Of a stretch of DNA of 64,000 bases, positions 25,301-37,300 are shown one piece after another. Both the position numbers and the translations under genes were made by a program. The DNA lies in assembly GCA_964036155.1 (NCBI GenBank), contig OZ038423.1, positions 10,369,249 to 10,433,248 of the forward strand, read 5' to 3'. Source of the stretch: Diploscapter coronatus. Lineage: Eukaryota; Nematoda; Chromadorea; Rhabditida; Rhabditidae. The notes below the pieces were generated by a model. The model was not told the origin of the DNA and made no database searches. It saw only the letters and a list, made by a program, of their open reading frames with translations. Every line of letters starts with the position of its first letter. Position 1 is the first letter of the stretch.

Positions 25301-28300
25301 AAGGCAAATTATGCACGGAAAGATGCTACTGAGTAGGGAAGATTTGTAATTTTCGTTATAAGAATTGATCAAAAATTCCTAGACCTTGAAGAGATGACTT
25401 TCTTGCTAGATTATTTGGGGTTTGAAATCTCAATCTCTTAAGAAAATATAGAGAATTGGAAGAAATGTTTTTTGTTTTTTTAAAATAAATTTAATGAAGC
25501 CATTCATTTGTTTCATACTAATTAAACCCACCCTTAAAGTTTACAGATAAGGTATACGATTTGTATAACTTCCCCATAGGGGAATAAATCATCGTGATTG
25601 CCATCTTTCAGCAATAATTCTTTCTCTCTTCACTTTCTTCCTCTGAACCTCTCAAATCCCAATGCTATTTCCTTTATCTACCTGTTGGATCGAACGAACA
25701 CTCACTTAGAGGCAGAGAGTTATAAGCGTGTGACAGACGAGGACTATATCCGTTCGGAAAATAAATTGTTAAGAAAAGATTATTTTAAGGGATACGGTAT
25801 TGTTTATCTTTCGAAAAATATCAATTTTATGATGCAATGTGCTAATTTTATATTGTTATCGAAAGAAAAAAACTGATCTTCATTCATAAAATTGAGACTT
25901 TTATTTTCTATAGTACAGTATTACCTAATCAGAAAGTTTCAAGGTGTTCAGCATTTTAGAGAAGTGATGGAAATTTATCGCTGATATAAAATCTTTCGTC
26001 GATTCGAAATAAGCGAAACTCGTAAAATCTCCTGGTCGAGTTTATGTGGGAAACTTACATCTCGATTGAGAAAATGATCGTTAAAACTGCATTTGGATGA
26101 TTACGGTATGGATATTTTGCAAGAAAAGAAGATTCTCTTTAAACTTAATTTTGATTCCTAATTATTTCCCTTTCTAAATCGATATTTAAATCCCCAAACC
26201 CTTTATTTATTGAGTTTGAATTCGCCGGATAAATGTTATTTTATCCTGCAGAGATAATGTAAGCAACAGTTGTTGGGTCAATAAAAAGTGACTCAGTCTA
26301 ATGGAAAATCATTTAGACTAAGCTAAAGTGACCCTAGGATAGTGGATATTTTCCTTCCCTCTCTAGAAATGAAGTGATCTCTAATCCTGACAACCATCTA
26401 CCTGATAGTGAGATGTTGAGATATTGGCACTTGTCAGAGAAAGTTAATGCAAAATAATGAAATTTTTTGATTTTTCTAAAAATAGGTTCCAAATCTTCCA
26501 TATTTTAAAGGTTTTGCTAGACTTTTGTTAGTATAAAGAGCTAGATGAAAATTTCAAAGAGCGAAAGTAGTAGCATAGTACAGAAGTTTTTCGAAACATC
26601 TAAACCAGGAAGAAAGTTTTGAATAGATATGTTAAGTGAAAAAAGAATCGTTCCGTCTTTCCTTCTTAAAAAGAAAAGTTTTGGTGTATCTATTCTTTTC
26701 TTTTTGCTCATCAATATCTTTCCTTTTTCGGTATTACGCACCCTTTTCTTCTGTGGAATACGGTTACGTAACGGCGTTTGACCTCTCAATCCGTTTGATA
26801 CAAAAAGCCGAATATGGTTCGGATCAGAAGAAGACCATAGATAAAGGAAATGTTAGATAAGTAAAGAGGTTAGAGAAAGAAAACTGAATATAAAATGGGA
26901 TATAAAATGCGAGAGAAGAGCTCTGAATATTATTTGCATAGATGAGAGTACTCATTCCCAAAGATATTGGCAGGAATTCCTCATCCCATGGTAAAACACA
27001 GGAATCGAAAATAGGCCGGCATATATTACTTTTACCTTTTCCATGGCAAAGTTCTCTTTCTTCGTGCTCTCTGCTACTGGAGTACTATTTTGCGACTGAC
27101 CAAATATGGGTGTGAAATAAAGGGAGGAGACCCTTTTTACACCTCCATTCATGCCCGTATTTGACAAAAACGTGAAGGATATGAGCTTTATGGGTATTTT
27201 TCTTCGGATCTCTATTTTGGTGAATGGAACATGACAAAGGGGGTGTAATTGAAAAGAGAGATAAAAAAGACAGAGAGAAGAGAGAAAGAAAAGGAAGAGA
27301 GCGAAAATCTCACACCTTGTATGGTACTGTCCAGTGCAATGCACATTATTTCACATTTGCATTACAAGCCCCAACTCTATTGTTACGCAATTCTGTAAAG
27401 TAGCTCAATACAAGCACTCTGCATCTCTAAACAACGCTATTCTCTGACAGAAAAAGTAGCTCTCCTAAAATGGAACGCTATTTCGGGAACAATAACCCGA
27501 GGTTATGCAAAATTAATAGCGAGCTCATCTCTACAAATAGGGTTACGAGATTGAAGCTTATAATGCCGGATTTTATCTTGCATCGAAATAAATAATGGCA
27601 AAATGAAGATTTTGAGATAAAAATACGAAAATTTATTTCCTTTCGACAAATTTTAGTACTTTTCCAAAAAATTTCACCTCAGTAATAACCAAACAATTGC
27701 TAGCTCTCCCATTTTCACTCTATGGAATGCGGTGGCGTGCAACATTCAATTATTGGCTGTGAAATTTTGCTGCGATGTCCCACAAAATGGACGTCCAGAC
27801 TTTTAGCCTCGAGGACGAAACACTAGTTAATCAGCGGGGAAAGGTAGCCAAAAATTCAGGAGTACTTTTGCATCGAAACTTAAATTTCGCGTATTCAGTT
27901 TTATAAGTTGACCAAAATTTCAATTTTTAGAAAGTTCAGATTTATTTTTACATGATACCTTAATTCAGAGAATTAGAAATGTTAATTTAAAGTTTATACA
28001 CTATTAATCTTTAACTAGTGTTTAATCCGAAGCAAGTTGGCGAGTTTAAAAAGTCCCTCTTTTAATCTCAATAAAATGTACTGGACCCTCAAATTATGTA
28101 CGAATCGCTAAAAATGCCAAGAATAAACCGAATGGATTTCAATAATTCCATTATATCCGAGGAGTTATTAGCCTAATGAAGCGCTATTTTCAAGGGAATG
28201 AAAATTTAGATCGCAACATTTTCGAGCTAAATATTATTACAGCTACTTTTTGCCTGGGAGCATAAAAAATTTCAAGTCGCTCTTTTTATGACGAAGTAAT

Positions 28301-28560
28301 AAAACTTAGATGTTATGATAGATAGGTTTATGAGGTCAATAATATGAGCAGTGAATGATAAATTTTATGGAGGGTTAAGAATGAAAAGTACAAACAAATT
28401 TAAATATTATAATTTCAAGATACCGTACCTGTCTTTGAAGTTCGAATTTCTGAAGGCAATTTGCATGGCACCGCGTCGATAAAAGCTCGTCGAAAGATGC
28501 CAGAGTTAAAATAGGAAATACTAGCAAAACTGAGAGAAAATTAGCATAAATGCTTAGCAT
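19390..28560 (-). CDS. kal-1: KAL-1 / anosmin extracellular matrix protein
   Basis: Secreted or surface-bound anosmin homologue; the family acts with heparan sulphate in neurite branching and epidermal morphogenesis. Exons in transcript order: 28560-28429, 23721-23647, 21753-21589, 21408-21239, 21075-20937, 20852-20712, 20667-20548, 20433-20185, 19997-19893, 19848-19720, 19554-19390; about 530 residues. Residues 1-22 are a signal peptide (MLSIYANFLSVLLVFPILTL). A Cys-rich region follows, aligning with the N-terminal Cys box of anosmin, then a WAP four-disulphide core (CPR...CSALCTRDGDC...CCTYGC). Two fibronectin III units follow (IIIKWDVG...YQFRIAAISVFG; NQVVQWVPPL...ESAYIVE), fewer than in human anosmin. 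The C-terminus is hydrophobic (IFSSLFTIIFMGLL), possibly a GPI signal. ATG 28560 was chosen because the in-frame codon 30 bases upstream is GTG. All junctions keep phase. Confidence 0.9.
21754..23646 (-). other. 1.9 kb kal-1 intron with a GC-rich open segment
   Basis: The exons on either side join in phase 0 and the Cys pattern across the junction is contiguous as in anosmin, so no kal-1 exon is missing. The only coding-like part is 21853-22040, listed separately. Confidence 0.65.
21853..22040 (-). other. exon-like GC-rich open segment inside a kal-1 intron
   Basis: On the minus strand, after a strong acceptor (ATAATTTTCTAG), about 66 codons are open with Cys and Trp content (RNYCPEDLQGGLVWWCEGRS, then QIWGTTSWERKG), ending at a possible donor GTAGAG. 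It enters with one base before the first codon and its length is not a multiple of three, so it would break kal-1 if included. I do not recognise the peptide. It may be a relic of another gene, a poison exon or a non-coding GC-rich element. Confidence 0.35.
23722..28428 (-). other. 4.7 kb first intron of kal-1
   Basis: Separates the signal-peptide exon from the rest. It is AT-rich. It holds purine-rich tracts at about 25005-25120 and 27245-27310 (pyrimidine-rich on the gene's strand) and one + strand exon-like segment at 27775-27843. No further kal-1 exon was found. Confidence 0.7.
27775..27843 (+). other. exon-like segment on the strand opposite kal-1
   Basis: ATG followed by 23 open codons (MSHKMDVQTFSLEDETLVNQ then RGK) and a donor GTAGCC. 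It is GC-richer than its surroundings, has balanced codon use and has an in-frame stop shortly upstream. The minus strand is closed in the kal-1 sense here. The next acceptor (27930 region) leads to a stop within a dozen codons. It could be the first exon of a nested or remnant gene. Confidence 0.35.
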
Positions 28561-29826
28561 TTTGATAAGACTCGGAATGAAAATTAGCACATTAGACTTC
28601 AGTTGAAATTGCTATTTCAACATTGGGAGTTACAAAGGAGATGAAAAGAATGAGTCTCAAAGAAAGGGGAGAAAGAGGAGTACAAGGGGCGTGGCCTATG
28701 TTACCCTTCCCATCTATTCTTTAGCATTGGAAAGGTAGAGACGCAAAGAAGCCACGCCTATTTTAATAAAATTGTTACAATTTTCAATAGAATTTTTTCA
28801 ATTTCATTCAAATCATCTAACCTCGAATTAATTTGTCTTAATTTTGATGTTTCAATTAAAAGATAAGATTAAGGGTTTTACAACGATGAATGAAGATCTC
28901 AAGTATTATTGCCAGAATAGGACATTAATATAGTTTAATGAAAGACCAAATACCAAGCATGGGGTCTTAAATGTGGTTGAATAGTGCCATAAATTTAGGG
29001 TAACAAAATTAACCAAGCTTAGATTTCTATGCTTTGACAGAAAAAGATGAATTTGCATGGAAATAGGGAAAACATGCATTAATCTTCTTTTCTTTAAATT
29101 TCGCAAGAATATAGAATTTTCATAAGTCGTAGAATCGAATAATTGGAAATTCTGAAAGTTGACAGAAAAAGTGATCGAATTCATAGGACCATTCATAAAT
29201 TAAGCAGTATGCAGCGAGTATAAAAAGGATGTTTATCTGAAATTTTTATGGAAAATTAAAGGAAAAAAGAAAACTATCTTCACTAAATCTTGTAAAAATT
29301 GAAATAATTGATTTTCTTTTTGATCTTCGTAAATTGAATATCTAACAGACCCCGCCCACTCTCGTGTGAAAACCCTGTCTCCGCTTTGCGTTGCATTCTT
29401 TTTATTCAGCTTTTATTGCCAAGTTGTTCATGTTACGTCGATTTTCCTCGTATGTTTTTTATAAAATAGGTCACTTTGAAATTTTTGGAAAGTACACCCA
29501 TTTAAAAGTAATTCGATCTTGCCCCATTCTATCCGAATTTTTATTTCTTACCATTTTCTATGTCGTTTTATCCCATTTTTCTCGGGTGTTGTATTTTTAA
29601 AATAGTGCATTTTTGTTGACAAATTGGTGATTTTCCAGGATCTCGATAGTTTATTGGCGTAGTGATTGATCAGTGCAACCGGGTTTCAAATAGACTTTCA
29701 AAACATTTGCTAGGTGAACTTTGAAAGAACATTTTCAGCTTTGTCATGTGATTTTGAAGATCTTGTTATTTCTACATAAATTTAGCATTTTAACAATTTT
29801 TAAAAGTAAATTTTCAGAATTTTCAA
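28561..29826. promoter_or_regulatory. divergent intergenic region between kal-1 and ARFGAP1
   Basis: About 1.27 kb separate two start codons that point away from each other. A purine-rich + strand (pyrimidine-rich in the kal-1 sense) at 28625-28690 lies just upstream of kal-1. CCCCGCCCACTC at 29350 is a GC-rich word on the ARFGAP1 side. A trans-splice or 5' UTR acceptor (TTTTCAG, ending 29817) lies 9 bases before the ARFGAP1 ATG. Confidence 0.5.
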
Positions 29827-32800
29827 ATGGCGAGCCCCCGTACGAGACGAGTGTTGAAGGAACTGCGACCGCTCGATGAAAATAATGTGGGTTTTAAAAT
29901 ATTTGTATTGGAATAAAAACTGAAAACATCTAAAAATAATATTTTAAAAAGTTGCATTTAAACTTTAGTTCTGTTTCGAGTGCGGCGCGAACAACCCGCA
30001 GTGGGTGTCAGTTTCGTACGGCATCTGGATCTGCCTCGAATGCTCCGGCTTGCATCGCAGTCTGGGCGTCCATTTGAGGTGTTTTTTTTATTTAAAAAAA
30101 TAATATAGTTGGGTTTTGGAAGGAAACCATCGAATTCATTGAAAGTTAGCATTTTTGATGAGAATTTTGCGGTTTATTAAAAATGCTGAAATTAAAATAA
30201 AAGTTTCCAGTTTCGTCCGCTCAGTGACGATGGACAAGTGGAAAGACCTCGAGTTGGCGAAAATGAAGGCGGGAGGAAACAGAAAGTTCCGCGAATTTCT
30301 CGAGTCTCAGCCGGACTACAAGCCCAATTGGACTATGCAGGAAAAGTACAACTCCCGAGCAGCAGCGCTTTTCAGGGACAAAGTGGGTTGTTTTTACTAT
30401 TTTACAGGTTTTTGAAGGTTTATCAAGAATAATCACAATCTCATTTCTATGAAAAGCCTGAATCTTTGATTTTTCCCTGAATTTCGGGAAAAAATCAGTT
30501 GGAAAACTACAAGTGGAAGATTTCTTAATTTGTCCTTATTTCTGAAATTTGATTTGCAGGTTTCCTGCGAGGCGGAAGGCCGCGAGTGGTCGCCGTCTAC
30601 GTCGGCAGCTCGGAATTACACTCCTTCGTTCGTGGCCCCGAAGGCAACTTCCTCGAAGTCTTCACAGCAAAGTGCGATTGGATCGTATTATGGAGGACAT
30701 ACCCAGGGTTCCCAAGCGAGCTACGCAGATGGAGGCTACAATAGCGAGAGTGGGAATAATTTGTGAGTTTTATTATTTATTTGGGTTTCACAAAATATTG
30801 TTTTTATTTCAATTTTATAGATGCTTGGTGATATAGTGGATGTTTGAAATCTCATGTTTTCTGAATTTTGAAGTCTCCAAACTTCAGCAGCTCCGGCAGC
30901 CGGTACGAGGGTTTCGGAAACACTCCGGACATGCCGCCAAGGAACGACGATGACTTGCTGGCCGGTGCGCTCGGATCTCTTTCTGTTGGCTGGAACATGC
31001 TCTCGAAAGGCGCTTCCCAAGCGGCGAATCTCGCCAAGGACGTCGGAATGCAAGCCACCCAGAAAGCGTCTCAGCTCACTGAGAATGTGGTAGGTTTTCA
31101 TATTATTCCTTTTTTCTGTTTTTCGAATTTTAAGATAAAACATTTTTGATATTCAAAAATTTGAGTAACGTAAAACCTCCAATAGAAGCCTACTCCCAAA
31201 ATGCCAAAACTACCCATTACCCAGCTCAAATCATCTTGGGGAGTTGTTTATAATATTCTCTAGATTGTGTAGAGCATGTTTACCTCTGATTCTGTTTCTA
31301 CGGTCATCAGATCAAAAAGTATGACGGTTTGAAATTTTCATTTTTCCGAAAATTGGACTCTGAAAACAAAAGTCCGTGGGCTTCAATTAGAGGTGGTTTT
31401 ACGGTACGTTTCGCTAAAATTCATTTGTGGAAGAATAGAAAGTAAATAATTCCTTTGGTTTTAAATTTTGAAGAAAAAATGTAATTTTCAGACCCAAAAC
31501 AACGCGCTCCTCTCAGGTATGACGAGCAAAGCCGCTGAGATCGGGCAGAAATCCTGGACGGGCCTCTCGTCCTTCGTCAAGTCGCCCTCTCTGCAGGGAT
31601 TCGGCGGTCTCCTACCCAAGGGGTAAGATTCGTGATTTATGATTTTTGACAAAAACCCTTCTTTATTTTATAAAAGTTTATTTTAAAAAAAAACGTTAAA
31701 ATGGCTTAGTTTTATCTTACAGTGGTTACGAAGATATGAACGAGCCCAGAGGCGATCAAGCCCCACCCACTTTCAACTACACGGGAAGCGACAGCGATTT
31801 CCAGGCGCCGAAAGAAGAGTAACAATTTTTTAGTTTTTGAAAATAATCGATTTTTTAGACAATTTGAGATTATTTGTTTTTTTTCAGAAAACACTCCTTC
31901 GCTCCATCTGAACCACGCAAAAAGGCGCCTAATCCGTTGGCTGGAGGTTATTTTTAATTTACTTAATTAATTAATTTTTTCTTTTAAGGCTCGAAAAAGA
32001 AGGAAGAGCCACAAATTCAAGACAACTCCTTAATCGATTTCGGATCTACTTCTAATGGTATTTTTGTTATTTCTAGAAGTATTACGCTGGATAGAAAGTC
32101 CTGCACCAAAAATTTAAAAAATTTATAATTTTCTAAAAATGAGCCAAATGCCCTAATACGTGTGAGAACCTTGTAGAATGTTCTCTAAGCTATCACCACA
32201 TGGGTATATAAGGGTCCGCGCCCAGGGGTTTGATGACTTACGATTATTATAAGCGAACCCCAACTTTGAACAGTCATCTACTACGAGTGGCTTCAAAACA
32301 ACAACGCGAGCAGAACGACCTCTAACATCAACAACACATTCGGTGAGGGCACTGCTTCCCGTTGGACAGTCAACCGTTGGTTCTATCGCTTCGCGGCAGG
32401 AGATACGAGCCTTCAAGAAAATGAGTGCAGTGAACAACCATCCTCCATCGACAACGACGAATTGCAGAGCGCTATCAAGGCCAATCCGGAAGCTACCACC
32501 CGAGAATTGGAGACGATACTCGGGTGCTCCAATGCCACCATCGTTGCCCATTTCCACGATCTCGGCTATCGAAAAATTCAATTAAGATGAGCCCCCATCG
32601 ACTAACCGACACCCATAAGCAGGTGCGTGTTGACATCCGTCAGTCTCTCCTCCTCCGTCCGCACCGAAAGGAATTTCTGAAAAATCTAGTGACTGGAGAT
32701 GAGAGCTGGACCCTTTACGACAACGATGCACGACACGCCATCTGGCTCCCGTGCGATGCAGAGCCACCAACGCAGTCGAAACCGAACCCTACCAACGCGA

Positions 32801-33493
32801 ATATTTCCTCTTCGTTTGGTGGAACGCGAAAGGGTCGATATACTACGAGTTGCTTCCTGCAAGCAGGACTGTCACAGCTACCATCTACATCGATCAGCTT
32901 CAAAAATTGGTCGGCACAATTCGAGAAAAACGGCCGAGACGCTCAATTGTCCACCTCCTGCATGACAGCGCGCAACTACACGTCGCTTCGGGCATCCACC
33001 AGAAGACCACAAAGCTCGACTGGCATCCGGTTATCCACTTATCGTACTCGCCGGGCCTTGCTCTATCAAACTACCATTTGTTTTGTCCTTTAAAGTTCTA
33101 TCTACAAGAGAAACAAATCGACAAATAAGATGACCTCAAAATGGCAGTCGACGACTTCTTCATGTCATAGTCTCCTGAATTCTGGGCGAAAAACATCAGT
33201 GATTTACCCAATAGATGGGTGAGAGTTACTGGTCACAATGGTGAATATATCATTGATTCTTGGTGGTTTTAAATAAAGTTATGAATAAATGAAAAAGAAA
33301 AATTTTTTGGTGCAGGACTTTCTATCCAACGTAATATTTTTTGCAAAAATCATAAGTTGAAGATGATACTAATTCGACTATCGCTGCTTTCGAAGCGGCC
33401 GTCAACAAGAAAAAAGAAGCCGCGGCGAAAAAGAAGGAGGAAAAACCGAAGAAAGAGTGGGACGACGACGCATGGAATATTCTGAATTCGTAA
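29827..33493 (+). CDS. ARFGAP1: ARFGAP1-type ADP-ribosylation factor GTPase-activating protein
   Basis: Stimulates GTP hydrolysis on Arf1 at the Golgi in COPI traffic. Exons: 29827-29886, 29969-30078, 30211-30382, 30560-30762, 30888-31089, 31492-31622, 31723-31818, 31888-31946, 31989-32057, 33363-33493; 410 residues, the usual length for ARFGAP1. The zinc finger CX2CX16CX2C is C22, C25, C42, C45, with the arginine finger at R50 (CSGLHRSLG). Conserved [10 protein letters not shown] and MKAGGN follow. Around residues 200-240 is a Ser/Gly-rich amphipathic lipid-packing sensor ([20 protein letters not shown]), and a second similar stretch follows ([20 protein letters not shown]). It ends in a WDDDAW motif. 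All junctions keep frame. The last intron carries a mariner element 28 bp before the final exon. It probably heads an operon with the TONSL-like gene. Confidence 0.93.
32082..33334 (+). mobile_element. degenerate mariner transposon in the last ARFGAP1 intron
   Basis: A 1253-bp element with terminal inverted repeats TTACGCTGGATAGAAAGTCC at the left and the same with one change (TTACGTTGG) at the right, continuing TGCACCAAAAA, flanked by TA target duplications (32080-32081 and 33335-33336). The interior encodes mariner transposase pieces on +: the helix-turn-helix region, GDESW with the first catalytic Asp, HDSAQLH with the second, and [13 protein letters not shown], where the expected third Asp is Gly. 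In-frame stops and at least one frameshift (near 32780) also break it, so it cannot encode a working enzyme. Confidence 0.92.
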
Positions 33494-34327
33494 AGATTAC
33501 GGTAATTCAAAAGGTTATGATAATTTTGAAATGAAAGAAGATTACAATAAGATGGAATAGGCACGTGAATTTTGAAACGAAATCGATTTTTAAAAAATAT
33601 TTTCAAGAATCTAGTATAAAAAATTGTCAGGAAAATCGATTTTCAAGAACGGTAAAAGATCGTGAAAATGCTCGTATAGTAATGATTTTATCTGTAGTTG
33701 AAAACGAAGAATGTTTTGGTGGAAAATGGGAAAATTGTTCGTTTGAAAGTTACAGAACTACTCGAGATTTCTATTTTTATCGATGAGAATACAAAATAAC
33801 AATATCCTTTAATTTCTATCTAATTCCGGTTTGATTATTTAACTAAAATCTCCTTTTTATTATCATGCAAACTCGAAATCTGTCCTATTTTAGCGCAAAT
33901 GTGATAATTATTTATTGACAGTTGTTTCATTTCAAATTTCCTATCTATTCATTTCATGATATTTTAGCGAAACGACACATATTTAACCGTAATTTCCACG
34001 AATGTCGTTGCGTTATATTAAATTCAAAAATTTATTTTATCACTGTGAAAGGGGCTTGGTACTGTTCTAATTATTTATCATTTCAGAAAGAAATTCTACA
34101 AAAAGTCTAGGTTTTGATGTGAAAAGCGATATAATTTATGTCTGAAGCTTTGTTGAAATGACGGAATAAAGATTGATTATGTTATAACTGGCAAATTAAC
34201 GATAGATAATAAGGTGTTGTAACCGTTAATTATACTTGGTTGATTGGGATATGGTCAAATTTATTTAGAAATTATTCAGAAAGGTCGAAGGCTCAGGATT
34301 TTGCGGCACCTTGGATAGAAATTGCGA
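33494..34327 (+). other. ARFGAP1 3' UTR and short intercistronic gap
   Basis: No coding sequence. AATAAA at 34165-34170 is the likely ARFGAP1 poly(A) signal. About 109 bases further on, an acceptor (AAATTATTCAG, ending 34279) precedes the TONSL-like ATG by 48 bases. This spacing is that of nematode operons, where the downstream gene receives an SL2-type leader. Confidence 0.6.
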
Positions 34328-37300
34328 ATGCGTGGCACTGAGAAAGGTTTATAATTGTTTTCTAAAATTAATTTCTCAAATCTTTAGTGTTTAACCAAAA
34401 TATATTGGAAAAAATTCAAATTTCAATTTTTTCCAGAACTTCTCCGCAAATTAGAAGTTGCCCAGGATCGGGGCCAGATCGAAAAGCAAATTGAAATCCT
34501 CACGGAGCTCGGCTACGACTGCAGGCAACATGACGAGCTCGTCAAGGCAAAGGGATACTACACTCAGGGTTATTTTTTCGAATTCTTTAATTTTCTTAGA
34601 AGGCTATCCCGGATTTTTTTCTGTTGAGAACATAGAAAAATTAGCGTTAAGATTGAACATTCCAGCTTTCTTTTATTTCTGTAAGATCCATTTGAATTAT
34701 AAAACTCGGCATTTTTTATCTTATGGAAGGAAAACAAGGTTGAAAATTTTAGTTTTATCCACTTTCTTTTTTAGATCCACTCAGCACACTATTGATGATT
34801 GGGATTTTTTAATTATGAGAATTTTGAAACATAGTCCCAATTTCTTTCTTCGAAACTTCATTTTCGAAGCTATTCTTTCTAAAATTCGAATTTCAGCCGC
34901 AGAGTTAGCCGCTTCAAAAGAGAACTATTTCGAGGAATCCTACGCTCAGCGAGGACTCTGCGAGATTTTCGCTGAAGAAGGTATAGAAATGTTCTTCCAT
35001 AAATTTTACATTTTTCGGGTTCAGAATTTTTCTCTAGTTTCGGTAATTTCTCTCTCATATAATAGAAACCTTCTGGTTGTGTTTAAAAACCTGTTTATGT
35101 TTCAAAGACTTTTTGCTGTTGAAATATTCTTTTTAATTTAAAAGCTTTCGAAAGTTACCACGTTTTTGTCCCAAAATAACGAATTTAGGAAACCGCCCTC
35201 TGGCTTTGGAGCACGCCTCGCATTTCTGCAAGAGCGCGCAACTGAGCCGGAACGTCAGCCAAATCCAACTTTCTTACCACGTGGTCGCCTGGGTCTATGA
35301 AAAGCTATGGGTGGTGCAGTCGAACGATTCGACTGATCTGGAGAAGGTAAGAAATTTTGAATTTGTGCTAATTTTTTCTGGGTAAGGTAGTTTTTTGCTA
35401 AATTTGAAATAGTTTTTCAACAGATTTTCGAATTGAGATATGTTTAAATTTCTATAATTTTAAGAGCTGATCATAAAAATAGCAATTCTTATGTAACATG
35501 TGAAATTTTGTGATTTTTTAAAACTCGTTTAGAAATTTGAAATTTCAGGCCCTAACCTACTGCGGCAAGAGTTTCAAGTATCTGAAGGAGCACGCTTCCG
35601 AGTTGGACGATGATAAACAAGCCGTCGAGAGTGGGGGCGATGCTGCGGCTAGAAGAGCTAATTTGGTAGGGAAATTTGAATATCTCTAATCATATGATAG
35701 GGCATAGGACTTGAAAATGGCCAGGATATTATTTTTTGAAACCAAAAACTCTAGTTTCTAGACATGGTGAAATATATAATTGGAAAAATGACTTGGATAA
35801 CTTTGGAAATGAAGTTTCTAGGCATATTTTAAAAAGATAGAATTGAAAAGGCTAGCTGGAATATTTCAGGAGCGTCTAGCGGCAGGAATCGCGGCGAATT
35901 TGGGCCGGAAGCAAGAAGCAGAAAGATTTTGGAGTTCAGCCTATTCCTTTGCGGAGTAAGTATAATTTTATTTATTTTCATAATTCTTCCAAATGATAAA
36001 ACTAAAAATTTTATTGCATGATTTTCTTGAGATCAAATGTATTGAAAATTCAATTTTAAAGGACACTTTTGAAACATATCTCGAACATTTATGACACATT
36101 AAAAATTCAGACGGAAAGCGGATCCCGAACTGATGTACAATTTGCTGCTCGCTAAGATGGACTTTCAATGGGAGGACTTGGAAACGGTCGCGAAAAAGTT
36201 ATACTCCGTCGCTCCGCCAAAAATGAAAATCGCCGCACTTTCCGAATATGCGCAGGTATTTTAACTTTATTTTAATTACTCTAATTTTCATAGATGTATT
36301 TTATTCTGATTTTTTCTTACTTTTTAACTTGGTTGTTTAATTTAAAAAAATATTTTCGAATTTTTTCCAGGCCAAAATCGGCGCCCGCAAATTCAAAGAC
36401 GCCTTCGAAATGCTGCTGAACTGCTATTTAAAATGCAAAAATCAGCGTGGTTTGACAGATTCTGATAAGGAGATTTTACAGAGGAGTTTAGTTGTTTGTG
36501 AGTCTTTTTTTTAATTTGTTTTTATTTTCTTGCAATTATTTCGCTAAATTTTAAAATCTGACTTTTATTTTTTCTCAAGTTATTTTTAGTGTACCGCTTC
36601 ATGGAGCGTCGCCGCATTCTGGAGGAAAATTCATCGACTCTGTCTCGGGAGAAGAAGCGCAAAATCAGTGAGAAGATTGCCGACGATTTTTGCGAGTTTG
36701 CGTAGGCTTTAAAATTATAATGTTCAGAAAATATTATTTTATAGAGCTTTTATTGGTCTTTTTTAATTCATTGATTTTTGAGGGCTGGAAGGAAGAACAT
36801 CTACCTGATCGCTTTGGAATACTACGAGAAAATGCTGGAGTTGAGCGAATTCAACCAGGAGCGACTGCCTGCCTACGTCTCCCTAGCTGAAACCCACAAG
36901 GACGTACAGAAGTGAGCGGATTAAAAATGATTTTTACGGAAAATTTGAAAGATTTCTTTCTTATAGAAATAAAAATATGTTGAAAGTAGTTTTTGGTTAT
37001 TTTAATATAGTAAATTTTTCAAACAAGCTCTTCAGTTACGACGAATCCCTGAAATATCTCGAAAAGGCGTACGAACTGGAAAAATCGCTAAAGAAAGGGA
37101 AAGTTAAGGTAATTTGTTTAGCTTATTGATTTTTTGAATTTTAAAAAGTTGAATTTATTCTTTTTTATTATGAAATTCGAATTTGCAGCTGCTGGAAACC
37201 GAGGTCGAGATGTTTATCGTGAAGTGTCGAGCGAACCGAGAAAACTTCACGGACCTCATCACGGAAATGCGCCAAATTTGTGGAAAACTCACCGGCAATT

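Noticed and set aside
32343..33128. Overlapping open frames of 80-189 codons
   Set aside because: They are fragments and frame-shadows of the broken mariner transposase, not separate genes.
34458..35141. 227-codon open frame on +
   Set aside because: It runs through TONSL introns in a frame not used by the flanking exons and is rich in Phe/Leu as expected from AT-rich intron sequence.
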